From contig JAHBXY010000098.1 in assembly GCA_019636275.1 (NCBI GenBank), positions 1 through 35,298 on the forward strand: 35,298 nucleotides of DNA. The letters are read 5' to 3'. Both the position numbers and the translations under genes were made by a program. Below the pieces are notes generated by a model. The model was not told where the DNA came from. It ran no database searches and saw nothing but the letters and a program-made list of their open reading frames with translations. Shown one piece after another: positions 23,448 through 31,028 of this stretch (its first letter is position 1; each line of letters begins with the position of its first letter). Origin of the DNA: Planctomycetota bacterium. GTDB taxonomy: Bacteria; Planctomycetota; J058.

Positions 23448-23465
23448 CTACCCACGGTCGGGTCC
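23417..23465 (-). repeat. Dispersed accessory repeat, copy C
   Basis: On the plus strand: CGGACCTGGATCC, GTGGGGCGCTTGGCACTACC, and CGGTCGGGTCC at the end. The minus-strand TAG inside it (23448-23450) ends the gene at 23448. Closest to copy B. Confidence 0.75.
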
Positions 23466-23897
23466 GTCCACGAGCCCGAGTAGTTCCAGGATGAAGCGCC
23501 GAGCCGAAGCCCCTTGTTCCTTGCCAGTGAGTTGTCCCTGATCCCATAACCCTACAACAGGCGTTGCCAACACCGGACGAAGGTCCGGAACATAGTCGTC
23601 GAAGCTTCTCTGATCGGGCAGCCTTGACGCGTCAAAGACGTCAACGCGGAGGTCCACCTGCCCTTGACGCCGTCGGAGTTCGTCATGGACCCTGTCGAGG
23701 AGATCAAGATCGTAACGTGAGTAAGACGCCGCAACGCCGATGAGGAGGCGCCTGTCGTTGACTGGAACAGGGTCGCCCGGCTCCCAGAGCGATAGCAAAC
23801 TTCGCGCGACGAGCCGAGTAAACGCCTCGCCAGCCCGACGCTGCTGGTCTGGGGGCCACTCAGGGGAGGGCGCGAGCAGGTCAGAGAACTTTGTCAT
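23448..23897 (-). CDS. Uncharacterised protein, 3' end formed by a repeat
   Basis: Protein of 149 residues from the ATG at 23897 (MTKFSDLLAPSPEWPPDQQ); an upstream start at 23951 is possible but adds unconserved sequence. The core has a strand-helix pattern, RRLLIGVAASYSRYDLDLLD, then VDLRVDVFDA and DDYVPDLRPVLATPVVGLW, reminiscent of a thioredoxin-like fold but without the CxxC. No signal or membrane segment is present. The end, ELLGLVDGPDRG, is supplied by repeat copy C. Such single-domain proteins are seen among immunity-like genes in toxin islands, which its neighbours would support, but I do not recognise a named family. Confidence 0.65.
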   Translation of the reverse strand: MTKFSDLLAPSPEWPPDQQRRAGEAFTRLVARSLLSLWEPGDPVPVNDRRLLIGVAASYSRYDLDLLDRVHDELRRRQGQVDLRVDVFDASRLPDQRSFDDYVPDLRPVLATPVVGLWDQGQLTGKEQGASARRFILELLGLVDGPDRG

Positions 23898-24296
23898 GGT
23901 GCCGTGTGCCGTGGCATATCGTGTTGTAGATCTACTGACGCGGTGTGGCAAGTGTTCTGGTGCTCAGGCCTGGCGCTCGCCCGAGCGTTGCTCCGCCGAC
24001 CTCGGCCACCCACGTCCCGCGAGGCGCTCGAGCCGGCGCGCTCGAGTGCTCCGCGCTCATGAGCCCGACTCGCTCATGCTGCATCTGCCCACACCGAAGC
24101 ACCCGGTCGCCCTTCCCGCGCGCCGGGCGCCAGGCCGCCGTCCTCCCGGAGAAGCGAACAGCTCGCCCGCCCGCGGCCAGCCGCGCGACTCTCAAAGTGA
24201 TCGGCCGGCTCTCGGATCGAGCGGCGCGGGTGCACAACTTCAGGCGACCCGGTTCGGCATGCCTGCTGCTCCAAGGTCGGCTGGAGGACGAAGACC
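23898..24296. other. 399-bp gap at the right edge of the accessory block
   Basis: No gene is supported. G+C returns to the backbone level at about 23.95 kb. GCGCTCGAG occurs twice near 24030-24050, and a good ribosome site (GGAGGA, near 24284) precedes the pirin ATG. This marks the likely boundary of the acquired DNA. Confidence 0.5.
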
Positions 24297-24992
24297 ATGA
24301 TCACGCTCCGGCGCGCCGACGAGCGCGGCCACGCCGACCACGGCTGGCTCGACAGCCATCACACCTTCTCGTTCGCCGGCTACTACGACCCGAAGCACAT
24401 GGGCTACCGGGCGCTCCGGGTCATCAACGAGGACCGCGTCGCGCCGGGGAAGGGCTTCGGCAGCCACCCTCACAGGGACATGGAGATCATCAGCTACGTG
24501 CTCGCGGGCGCGCTCGAGCACGAGGACAGCATGGGCACGGGGTCGGTGATCCGCCCGCACGACGTGCAGCGCATGACCGCGGGCACCGGGGTCACCCACA
24601 GCGAGTTCAACGCCTCGCGCGCGGAGCCGGTGCACTTCCTCCAGATCTGGATCCGGCCCGAGCGGGCCGGCCTGTCGCCGAGCTACGAGCAGAAGCGGTT
24701 CGGACCGGACGAGAAGCGCGGCAGGTGGCGGCTGATCGGGTCCCGTGACGGCCGCGACGGCTCGATCACGATCCACCAGGACGTCGACCTCTTCGCCACG
24801 CTCCTCGGCCCCGGCGAGGCGCTGAGCTACCGGCCAAGGCCCGGCCGCCACACGTGGCTGCAGGTCGTGCGTGGACGCGCGACGGTCGACCCCCACGCCC
24901 TCTCCGCCGGCGACGGGGTCGCGGCCGCGGACGAGGAGGTGAAGGTGCGCGCCGACGATGAGGCCGAGCTCCTGCTGTTCGACCTCGCGTGA
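24297..24992 (+). CDS. Pirin family protein (YhhW-like bicupin)
   Basis: Cytosolic metal-binding bicupin of 231 residues, the usual length. The N-terminal cupin shows GFGSHPHRDMEIISYVLAG with metal ligands His57 and His59, and GTGVTHSEFNAS with His101 and Glu103. The opening DHGWLDSHHTFSFAGYYDP is the standard pirin signature. E. coli YhhW has quercetin 2,3-dioxygenase activity; other pirins bind regulators, so the reaction here is open. The ATG at 24297 has GGAGGA 8 nt upstream. The gene converges on the XylR-like activator with only 4 nt between stop codons and is not obviously part of an operon. Confidence 0.95.
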   Translation: MITLRRADERGHADHGWLDSHHTFSFAGYYDPKHMGYRALRVINEDRVAPGKGFGSHPHRDMEIISYVLAGALEHEDSMGTGSVIRPHDVQRMTAGTGVTHSEFNASRAEPVHFLQIWIRPERAGLSPSYEQKRFGPDEKRGRWRLIGSRDGRDGSITIHQDVDLFATLLGPGEALSYRPRPGRHTWLQVVRGRATVDPHALSAGDGVAAADEEVKVRADDEAELLLFDLA

Positions 24993-24996
24993 GCCA

Positions 24997-26694
24997 TCAC
25001 GGCCCCGCGTTCCACTTCTTCAGGCGCCGGTAGAGCGTCGCGGGGCCGATCCCGAGGAGCTCCGCCGCCTTCTCCCTGTTGCCGCCGGCGGCCTCGAGCG
25101 TGGCCAGGATGTGAGCCTTCTCGACCTGCTCCAGGGTGCGCCCGGGCGTCGGTCGCGGCGCCGCGACCGACGCCGCGCCCGACGCCGCGCCCGACGCCGC
25201 GCCCGACGCCGCGCCCGACGCCGCGGTTGGCGCGCCCTCCAGGAGCTGGGGCGGCAGGTCCCCCTCGTCGACGCGTCGGCCGCTGGCCAGCACGAGGGCG
25301 TGCTCGACCGCGTTCTCCAGCTCCCGCACGTTCCCCGGCCACCGGTGAGCGAGGAGGCGACTCATGGCGGCGCCGGTGAAGCCGGTCACCTCCACCTTCA
25401 TGCGCTCGGCGCCGGCCGCCAGGGACCGCCACGCCAGGTCAGGCACGTCCTCCGGTCGGTCCCGCAGGGGAGGGATCCGGATCTCCATCACGCGCAGCCG
25501 ATAGAGCAGGTCCTCCCGGAAGCGACCGCTCGCCACGTCCGACGCGAGGTCCCGGTTCGTCGCCGAGATCACGCGCACGTCGACCCGACGGGCCCTCGTC
25601 TCGCCGATCCGACGTACCTCGCGCTCCTGCAGGACGCGCAGGAGCTTCACCTGCATCGCCGGCGAGACCTCGCCGATCTCGTCCAGGAAGATCGTCCCCC
25701 CATGCGCCGCCTCGAACAGCCCCTCTCGATCGCGCGTCGCCCCGGTGAACGCGCCCTGCGCGTGGCCGAAGAGCTCGCTCCCGAGCAGCGTCTCGTCGAG
25801 CGCGCCGCAGTTGACGGCCACGAAGGGCCTGCGCGCGCGGCTCGACGCGTCGTGGATCAGGCGCGCGACGCGCTCCTTCCCCACCCCGCTCTCCCCGGTG
25901 ACGAGCACGGTCGTGTCGACGAGCGCCACCCGCCGGGCGACGTCGATCACGCGGCGCATGGAGGCGCTCCGGGCCACGAGCCCGCTGGCGTCGACGTCGA
26001 CGTCCGGGGCCTCGGCGCCGAGGAGGCGCCGCCGCCGGGCGAGCCTGGACTCGACCTCGTGCAGCGCCTTCGCGGCGGCCGCCAGGCTCGCCTCCAGCGC
26101 CGGGCGCCGGTACGTCCCCTCGAGCTCCTCGACCGTGGCCGCGTCCCACTCCTCGCGCGGCCTGCCGACCATGCTGCACACGGGGTCCCCGCGCGCGACG
26201 CAGCGCTCCTCGCGGCAGAAGACGTCGCGCCCGTGGACGTAGCTCATGTAGCCCGCGGCGAAGCCGGTGAGCGTCCAGCACACCGGCACGTCGGAGCGGC
26301 CCCGCTGCGCGAGGTGCTGCTCGGCCTCGAAGGAGTCGTGCCAGAGCGCGTGCGCGAAGGGCTCGGGGCCCGCGGCGACGTCGTGCTCGGGGACCTCGAC
26401 GCGCGCGAGCCCCTGGAGCATGTGCAGGTGCGCGCCGGCGAGCTGCCAGTCGCGCCGGGAGTCCCAGGGGAGCGCGTGCTCGAGCGCGCCCGCCGTCCGC
26501 CAGCCATGCGCGAAGCCGAGCTGCGTGAGGACGCAGCGGGCGCCCTCGAGCCCGAGGAGCTCGAGGAGCTGCTTGCGCAGGAGCCCGAGCGCGACCGCGT
26601 CCAGCAGCAAGGCCCGGGTCCCTGCCAGCTCCAGGCGACCACCCCGCGGGTCGACGCGGAGCAGCGCCTGGAGGTCGAGGTCTTCGACGCGCAT
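24997..26694 (-). CDS. XylR/DmpR-type sigma-54-dependent activator with V4R sensor domain
   Basis: Activator of 565 residues. An XylR_N sensor (about 1-110) and a V4R domain (about 115-180; YVHGRDVFCREERC to DPVC, Cys160, Cys165 and Cys173) form the effector-binding part that in XylR and DmpR senses aromatic compounds and restrains the ATPase. The AAA+ domain (about 240-480) has GESGVGKE (267-274), GAFTGA (314-319) and IFLDEIGE. A linker made of AASG repeats, from a 12-bp tandem repeat at 25168-25225, precedes a Fis-type helix-turn-helix (NREKAAELLGIGPATLYRRL). There is no receiver domain, so it is probably ligand-controlled. The ATG at 26694 was chosen because MRVEDLDLQALLRVDPRGGR is the normal family start. 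It is divergent from the hydrolase-exporter array, its likely target. Confidence 0.92.
   Translation of the reverse strand: MRVEDLDLQALLRVDPRGGRLELAGTRALLLDAVALGLLRKQLLELLGLEGARCVLTQLGFAHGWRTAGALEHALPWDSRRDWQLAGAHLHMLQGLARVEVPEHDVAAGPEPFAHALWHDSFEAEQHLAQRGRSDVPVCWTLTGFAAGYMSYVHGRDVFCREERCVARGDPVCSMVGRPREEWDAATVEELEGTYRRPALEASLAAAAKALHEVESRLARRRRLLGAEAPDVDVDASGLVARSASMRRVIDVARRVALVDTTVLVTGESGVGKERVARLIHDASSRARRPFVAVNCGALDETLLGSELFGHAQGAFTGATRDREGLFEAAHGGTIFLDEIGEVSPAMQVKLLRVLQEREVRRIGETRARRVDVRVISATNRDLASDVASGRFREDLLYRLRVMEIRIPPLRDRPEDVPDLAWRSLAAGAERMKVEVTGFTGAAMSRLLAHRWPGNVRELENAVEHALVLASGRRVDEGDLPPQLLEGAPTAASGAASGAASGAASGAASVAAPRPTPGRTLEQVEKAHILATLEAAGGNREKAAELLGIGPATLYRRLKKWNAGP
25168..25225 (-). 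repeat. 12-bp tandem repeat inside the XylR-like gene
   Basis: Four exact copies of CGACGCCGCGCC and a partial fifth encode an AASG repeat in the linker between the ATPase and DNA-binding domains. It is in frame, so copy number could vary without breaking the gene. Confidence 0.85.
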
Positions 26695-26708
26695 GTCCCA
26701 CCCGGACG

Positions 26709-26770
26709 CCAAGGTTACCCGTCCGCCCCGGCCCCGCGGTGACGCGGCGCGCCCCCCTATCAACCTTGAT
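26709..26770. promoter_or_regulatory. Candidate operator between divergent regulator and hydrolase array
   Basis: ATCAACCTTGAT (26759-26770) is a perfect inverted repeat with a 2-bp centre. A related half-site, CAAGGTTA, lies at 26710-26717 in the opposite sense. They are in the 125-bp divergent gap, which is otherwise nearly pure G+C. No clear sigma-54 -24/-12 element was found. Confidence 0.35.
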
Positions 26771-26819
26771 CCTGGCTCCCTACGATCCGCTCCCAACACC
26801 CCACTTCACGGAGGACGAC

Positions 26820-27506
26820 ATGGCTCGACAGAGGCTCAGCGAGAAGGGTCTGCTCACCCCGGACAACTGCGTCGTCACGCAGATCGACCTGCAGCCGCAG
26901 ATGCTGTTCGGGGTCGCGAACTTCGACCGGCAGATGGTCATCAACAACAACGTGGCGCTGGCGAAGGCGGCGCGGATCTTCGAGGTGCCCTACGTCCTCA
27001 CGTCGGTCGAGACGATGGGGTTCAGCGGGCACACGTGGCCGCAGATCACGGCGGTCCACCCGGGGGTGGAGCCGATCGAGCGCACGAGCATGAACTCGTG
27101 GGACGACGAGGCCTTCGTCGCGGCGATCGAGGCGACCGGCAAGAAGAGGGTCGTCCTGGCCGGCCTGTGGACGGAGACGTGCGTGGCCCTGCCCACGGTG
27201 CAGATGATCCACGACGGCTACGAGGTGTTCGTCGTCGAGGACTGCTGCGGCGACGTGAGCCAGCTCGCGCACGACAACGCGATGAAGCGCGTGGTGCAGG
27301 CGGGCGCCAGGCCGGTCACGGCGCTCTCCGTGATCCTCGAGTGGCAGCGCGACTGGGCCCTGAAGGGCACCTACGACGCGGTCCTGGACCTCGCGAAGAC
27401 CCACTTCGGCGCCTACGGGGTGGGGATCGAGTACGCCTACACCATGGTCCACAAGGCCCCGGAGACGAAGCTCCCCGCCTACGCCGTGCCCGTCGCGGCG
27501 CACTGA
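26820..27506 (+). CDS. Isochorismatase-fold cysteine hydrolase (YcaC-like)
   Basis: Cytosolic hydrolase of 228 residues. The catalytic Asp23 lies in VVTQIDLQPQM and the nucleophile Cys121 in LAGLWTETCVALPT; FVVEDCCGDVS follows as usual. The segment SMNSWDDEAFVAAIEATGKK matches the YcaC subgroup, whose natural substrate is not established; related enzymes hydrolyse amides or vinyl ethers. A third catalytic residue (Lys in most members) is not obvious by eye. The ATG at 26820 follows GGAGG by 5 nt. It is the first gene of the rightward array and divergent from the XylR-like activator, so sigma-54-dependent induction by a small molecule is plausible. Confidence 0.92.
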   Translation: MARQRLSEKGLLTPDNCVVTQIDLQPQMLFGVANFDRQMVINNNVALAKAARIFEVPYVLTSVETMGFSGHTWPQITAVHPGVEPIERTSMNSWDDEAFVAAIEATGKKRVVLAGLWTETCVALPTVQMIHDGYEVFVVEDCCGDVSQLAHDNAMKRVVQAGARPVTALSVILEWQRDWALKGTYDAVLDLAKTHFGAYGVGIEYAYTMVHKAPETKLPAYAVPVAAH

Positions 27507-27593
27507 CCACCGACTCGACCCACCCACTCGACCCGGCGGCGGGCGCGGCCGCGCGCCGCGCCCGCCCCGGGTCGACAGCGAGAGGAGGACCTC

Positions 27594-29399
27594 GTGGCCG
27601 CCGACCTGATCATCACCCACGCCAGGGTCGCGACGATGGACGCGGCGCGACCGGAGGCGACCGCCGTCGCCATCGAGGACGGACGGTTCGTCGCCGTCGG
27701 CGACGAGGCGGAGGTGGCCGCGCTCCGCGGGAGCGCCACGCGCGTGATCGACGCCGGCGGGCGCCGCGTGATCCCCGGCCTCAACGACTCGCACCTCCAC
27801 GTGATCCGCGGCGGCCTCAACTACAACATGGAGCTGCGGTGGGACGGCGTGCCCTCGCTCGCGGACGCGATGCGGCTCCTCGCGCGGCAGGTGGAGCGCA
27901 CGCCGCCGCCGCAGTGGGTGCGGGTCGTGGGCGGCTGGTCCGAGCACCAGTTCGCGGAGCGGCGGCTCCCGACCCTGGAGGAGGTGAACGCGGTCTCGCC
28001 GGACACCCCGGTGTTCCTGCTGCACCTCTACGACCGCGCGCTCCTCAACCGCGCGGCGCTGCGGGCCGTCGGCTACACCCGCGACACTCCGTCGCCCCCC
28101 GGGACGGAGATCCAGCGCGACGCCAAGGGCGACCCCACCGGGCTCCTCATCGCGCGCCCGAACGCGTCGATCCTCTACGCGACGCTCGCCAAGGGGCCGC
28201 GGCTCGCCCCGGAGGACCAGGCGATCTCCAGCCGCTGGTTCATGCGCGAGCTCAACCGCCTCGGCGTGACGAGCGTGATCGACGCCGGCGGCGGCTTCCA
28301 GAACTACCCCGACGACTACCAGGTCGTCGAGCGGCTGCACCGCGAGGGGGCGCTCACGGTGCGCATCGCCTACAACCTGTTCACCCAGCGCCCGAAGCAG
28401 GAGCTCGACGACTTCCGCCGCTGGACCGGCATGGTCCGCCCCGGGCAGGGCGACGCGTTCTACCGCGTGAACGGGGCGGGCGAGATGCTCGTCTTCTCCG
28501 CGGCCGACTTCGAGGACTTCAAGGAGCCGCGGCCGGACCTCGTGCCCACGCTCGAGGGGGAGCTCGAGGCGGTCGTGCGGCTGCTCGCCGAGGCGCGCTG
28601 GCCGTTTCGCCTCCACGCGACGTACGACGAGTCGATCTCTCGCTTCCTGAGCGTGTTCGAGCGCGTCGATCGCGACGTGCCGCTCGCGGGCCTGCGCTGG
28701 TTCTTCGACCACGCGGAGACGATCTCGGCCAGGAACATCGAGCGCGTCAAGGCGCTGGGCGGCGGGATCGCCGTGCAGCACCGCATGGCCTACCAGGGCG
28801 AGGACTTCATCCGCCGCTACGGGGCGAAGGCGGCCGAGCGCACGCCGCCCGTGACCGAGATGCTCCGCGCCGGCGTGCCCGTGGGCGCCGGCACGGACGC
28901 GACGCGCGTGGCCAGCTACAACCCCTTCGTCTCGCTGTCGTGGCTCACGACCGGCCGGACGGTGGGCGGCACGTCGCTCTATCCGCCCGCGAACCTGCTC
29001 ACCCGCGCCGAGGCGCTGCGCCTCTACACGGTCGGCAGCGCGTGGTTCTCTGGGGAGGAGGCGCAGAAGGGCGCCATCAAGGTCGGCCAGCTGGCGGACC
29101 TCGCCGTCCTGACGGCCGACTACTTCGCGGTCCCGGACGACGAGCTCCGCGGGCTCGAGTCGCTGCTGACGGTGGTCGGCGGCCGCGTGGTGTGGGCGGC
29201 GGGCCCCTTCGCGGACCTCTCGCCGCCCGCGCCGCCGGTCAGCCCGAGCTGGTCGCCGGTCGCGACCGTCCCCGGCTACTGGAGCGGGCCCGCGCCCGCG
29301 AGCGCGGGGTCGCCCTCGCCGGACGGGCAGCGGGCCGAACGGGTCCGCTTCGACGGCCGCGCCTCGTGGGGCGACGCCTGCGGCTGCTTCGTGTTCTGA
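27594..29399 (+). CDS. YtcJ-like metal-dependent amidohydrolase (amidohydrolase_3)
   Basis: Hydrolase of 601 residues. The TIM-barrel metal site is visible: PGLNDSHLH with His67 and His69, then RLHATYDES, RWFFDHAETI and the terminal Asp in GAGTDATR. The composite beta-sandwich at both ends (ADLIITHARVATMD and GQLADLAVLTADYF) is standard. The family acts on amide or N-formyl bonds of varied substrates, so the reaction is not fixed by sequence. The last 60 residues are Pro/Ser-rich and end CGCFVF, an unusual extension. There is no signal peptide. The GTG at 27594 is preceded by AGGAGG (27583-27588). The gene is 87 nt after the hydrolase and 6 nt before the exporter, so the three are likely co-transcribed. 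Confidence 0.93.
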   Translation: MAADLIITHARVATMDAARPEATAVAIEDGRFVAVGDEAEVAALRGSATRVIDAGGRRVIPGLNDSHLHVIRGGLNYNMELRWDGVPSLADAMRLLARQVERTPPPQWVRVVGGWSEHQFAERRLPTLEEVNAVSPDTPVFLLHLYDRALLNRAALRAVGYTRDTPSPPGTEIQRDAKGDPTGLLIARPNASILYATLAKGPRLAPEDQAISSRWFMRELNRLGVTSVIDAGGGFQNYPDDYQVVERLHREGALTVRIAYNLFTQRPKQELDDFRRWTGMVRPGQGDAFYRVNGAGEMLVFSAADFEDFKEPRPDLVPTLEGELEAVVRLLAEARWPFRLHATYDESISRFLSVFERVDRDVPLAGLRWFFDHAETISARNIERVKALGGGIAVQHRMAYQGEDFIRRYGAKAAERTPPVTEMLRAGVPVGAGTDATRVASYNPFVSLSWLTTGRTVGGTSLYPPANLLTRAEALRLYTVGSAWFSGEEAQKGAIKVGQLADLAVLTADYFAVPDDELRGLESLLTVVGGRVVWAAGPFADLSPPAPPVSPSWSPVATVPGYWSGPAPASAGSPSPDGQRAERVRFDGRASWGDACGCFVF

Positions 29400-29405
29400 C
29401 GCGCC

Positions 29406-31028
29406 GTGGAGCCCGTGACCTCGCCCGCCGCCGAGCCGTCCGCGTGGAGCCCGCTGAGGATCCCGATCTACCGCCGCCTGTGGGCGGCGTCGCTCGCGTC
29501 GAACATCGGCACGTGGATGCAGAACGTCGCGGCCGTGTGGCTCATGACGTCGCTCACCACCTCGACCACCCTCGTCGCGCTCGTGCAGTCGGCGACGGCG
29601 CTCCCCATGCTCGTGCTCGCCGTGTTCGCGGGCGCGCTCGCCGACGTCGCCGACCGTCGCCGGCTCATCATCGCCACGCAGGTGTTCTCGACGCTCGTCG
29701 CCGCCCTCCTCGGGCTCCTCGCGCTCCTCGGCCTGGTGACGCCCTGGTCCCTGCTCGGCCTGACGGCCGCGCTCGGGCTCGGCGCCGCGCTCTACGTGCC
29801 GGCGTCGCAGGCGATCAACCCCGAGCTCGTGCCCAGGGAGGAGCTGCCGGCCGCCGTCGCGCTGGGCGGCGTCTCCATGAACGGCGCCCGGGCCGTCGGG
29901 CCGGCGCTCGGCGGCGCGCTCGTGGCGGCGGCGGGGCCCGGCGTGGTGTTCCTCGTCAACGCGGCCTCCTTCCTCGGCGTCGCGGGGGCCGCCTGGTCGT
30001 GGCGGCGCGAGGCGAAGCCCACGACCCTCCCGGCCGAGCGGCTGCTCGGCGCCATCCGCGCCGGCCTGCGCTACGCGCGCCACGCGCCGGAGCTCCGGGC
30101 GGTGATGCTCCGCGCAGGGGCGTTCATCGTGGCCGGCAGCGCGACCATGGCGCTCCTGCCGATCGTGGCGCGGCGCCACCTGGAGCTGGGCGCGCTGGGC
30201 TACGGCGCGCTCCTCGGCTGCATCGGCGCCGGCGCCGTCCTGGGGGCCGCCCTCATGCCGCGCCTCCGGCGCGCGCTCGGCCTCGACGGCCTGGTCATCG
30301 CGGGGACGCTCGGCTTCGCCGCCGGGACGGCGGGGGTCGGGCTCGCCGTGCGGCTGGAGGGCCACCTCGCGCTCGGCGTCACGGTCCCCGCCCTGCTCGC
30401 CACCGGGCTGTCCTGGATCACGACGCTGGCCAGCTTCAACACGGCCGCGCAGACGTGCGTCCCGGCCTGGGTCCGCGGGCGCGCGCTCGGGCTCTACCTC
30501 ACCGTCTTCCAGGGGGGCATGGCGCTGGCGAGCGCGGGCTGGGGGGCGCTCGCCGAGCGCACCGAGGCGCCGACGGCGCTGCTCGTGGCGGCCGGCACGC
30601 TCGTGGCGAGCTGCCTCACCGCGCTGCGCTGGCCGCTGCGCTCGACCGACGCCGACCTGCAGCCCTCGCTGCACTGGCCGGAGCCGCAGCGCGCCCTCCC
30701 GGCCGAGCCCGCGCGCGGCCCGGTCATGGTGTCGATCGAGTACGAGGTCGCGTCGGCGGACGCGGCGGGCTTCCTCGCCGCGCTGCGCGAGCTCGAGCAG
30801 GTCCGCCGCCGCGACGGCGCGACGAGCTGGGCGGTGTTCCGGGACGCTGAGCGCCCCGAGGTCTTCGTCGAGACGTTCCTCGTCGAGTCCTGGGAGGAGC
30901 ACCTGCGCCAGCACGCCCGCGTGAGCAACGCCGACCTCGCCATGGAGACGCGGGTGAAGTCCCTGCATCGCGGCGCCGCGCCGCCCCGCGTCAGGCACCT
31001 CCTCTCCGCCGAGGGGGGCGCGCCATGA
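29406..31028 (+). CDS. MFS exporter of the enterobactin-exporter type (MFS_3) with ABM-like tail
   Basis: Inner-membrane exporter of 540 residues. About twelve membrane helices lie between residues 22 and 420, with the MFS loop motif GALADVADRRRL between helices 2 and 3 and the family start PLRIPIYRRLWAASLASNIG then TWMQNVAAVWLM. The C-terminal part (about 440-525; VSIEYEVASADAAGFLAAL, then RRRDGATSWAVFRD) is the antibiotic-biosynthesis-monooxygenase-like cytosolic domain that many MFS_3 proteins carry. The substrate is unknown; siderophores and drugs are typical of the family. The GTG at 29406 lies 6 nt after the amidohydrolase stop, and the stop overlaps the lipoprotein start (ATGA), so coupling on both sides is likely. 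Confidence 0.94.
   Translation: MEPVTSPAAEPSAWSPLRIPIYRRLWAASLASNIGTWMQNVAAVWLMTSLTTSTTLVALVQSATALPMLVLAVFAGALADVADRRRLIIATQVFSTLVAALLGLLALLGLVTPWSLLGLTAALGLGAALYVPASQAINPELVPREELPAAVALGGVSMNGARAVGPALGGALVAAAGPGVVFLVNAASFLGVAGAAWSWRREAKPTTLPAERLLGAIRAGLRYARHAPELRAVMLRAGAFIVAGSATMALLPIVARRHLELGALGYGALLGCIGAGAVLGAALMPRLRRALGLDGLVIAGTLGFAAGTAGVGLAVRLEGHLALGVTVPALLATGLSWITTLASFNTAAQTCVPAWVRGRALGLYLTVFQGGMALASAGWGALAERTEAPTALLVAAGTLVASCLTALRWPLRSTDADLQPSLHWPEPQRALPAEPARGPVMVSIEYEVASADAAGFLAALRELEQVRRRDGATSWAVFRDAERPEVFVETFLVESWEEHLRQHARVSNADLAMETRVKSLHRGAAPPRVRHLLSAEGGAP

Noticed and set aside
18341..23465. Integron cassette array with attC sites
   Set aside because: The gene-plus-repeat layout is suggestive, but the repeats lack the RYYYAAC/GTTRRRY boxes, one copy is inverted and no integron-type integrase with its extra motif is seen. 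Kept only as a general possibility of recombination at gene ends.
23932..24237. Small minus-strand open frame before the pirin gene
   Set aside because: Arg/Ala/Gly-rich, no ribosome site, no family pattern; it looks like GC-driven open frame.
16194..24296. Genomic island inserted at the 3' end of tRNA-Leu
   Set aside because: The tRNA is on the minus strand, so its 3' end faces the acyltransferase, away from the accessory block, and I found no repeat of the tRNA 3' end near 24 kb. The neighbourhood may still be a hot spot, but the classic att arrangement is not there.
26695..26819. Sigma-54 promoter for the hydrolase array
   Set aside because: A TGGC at about 26773 has no GC partner at the required distance; no GG-N10-GC element of good quality was found.
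26267..30998. Open frames longer than 1400 codons on both strands across the hydrolase-exporter array
   Set aside because: They overlap three recognisable genes in other frames and are Arg/Pro/Ala/Gly-rich without motifs. They are compositional artefacts.
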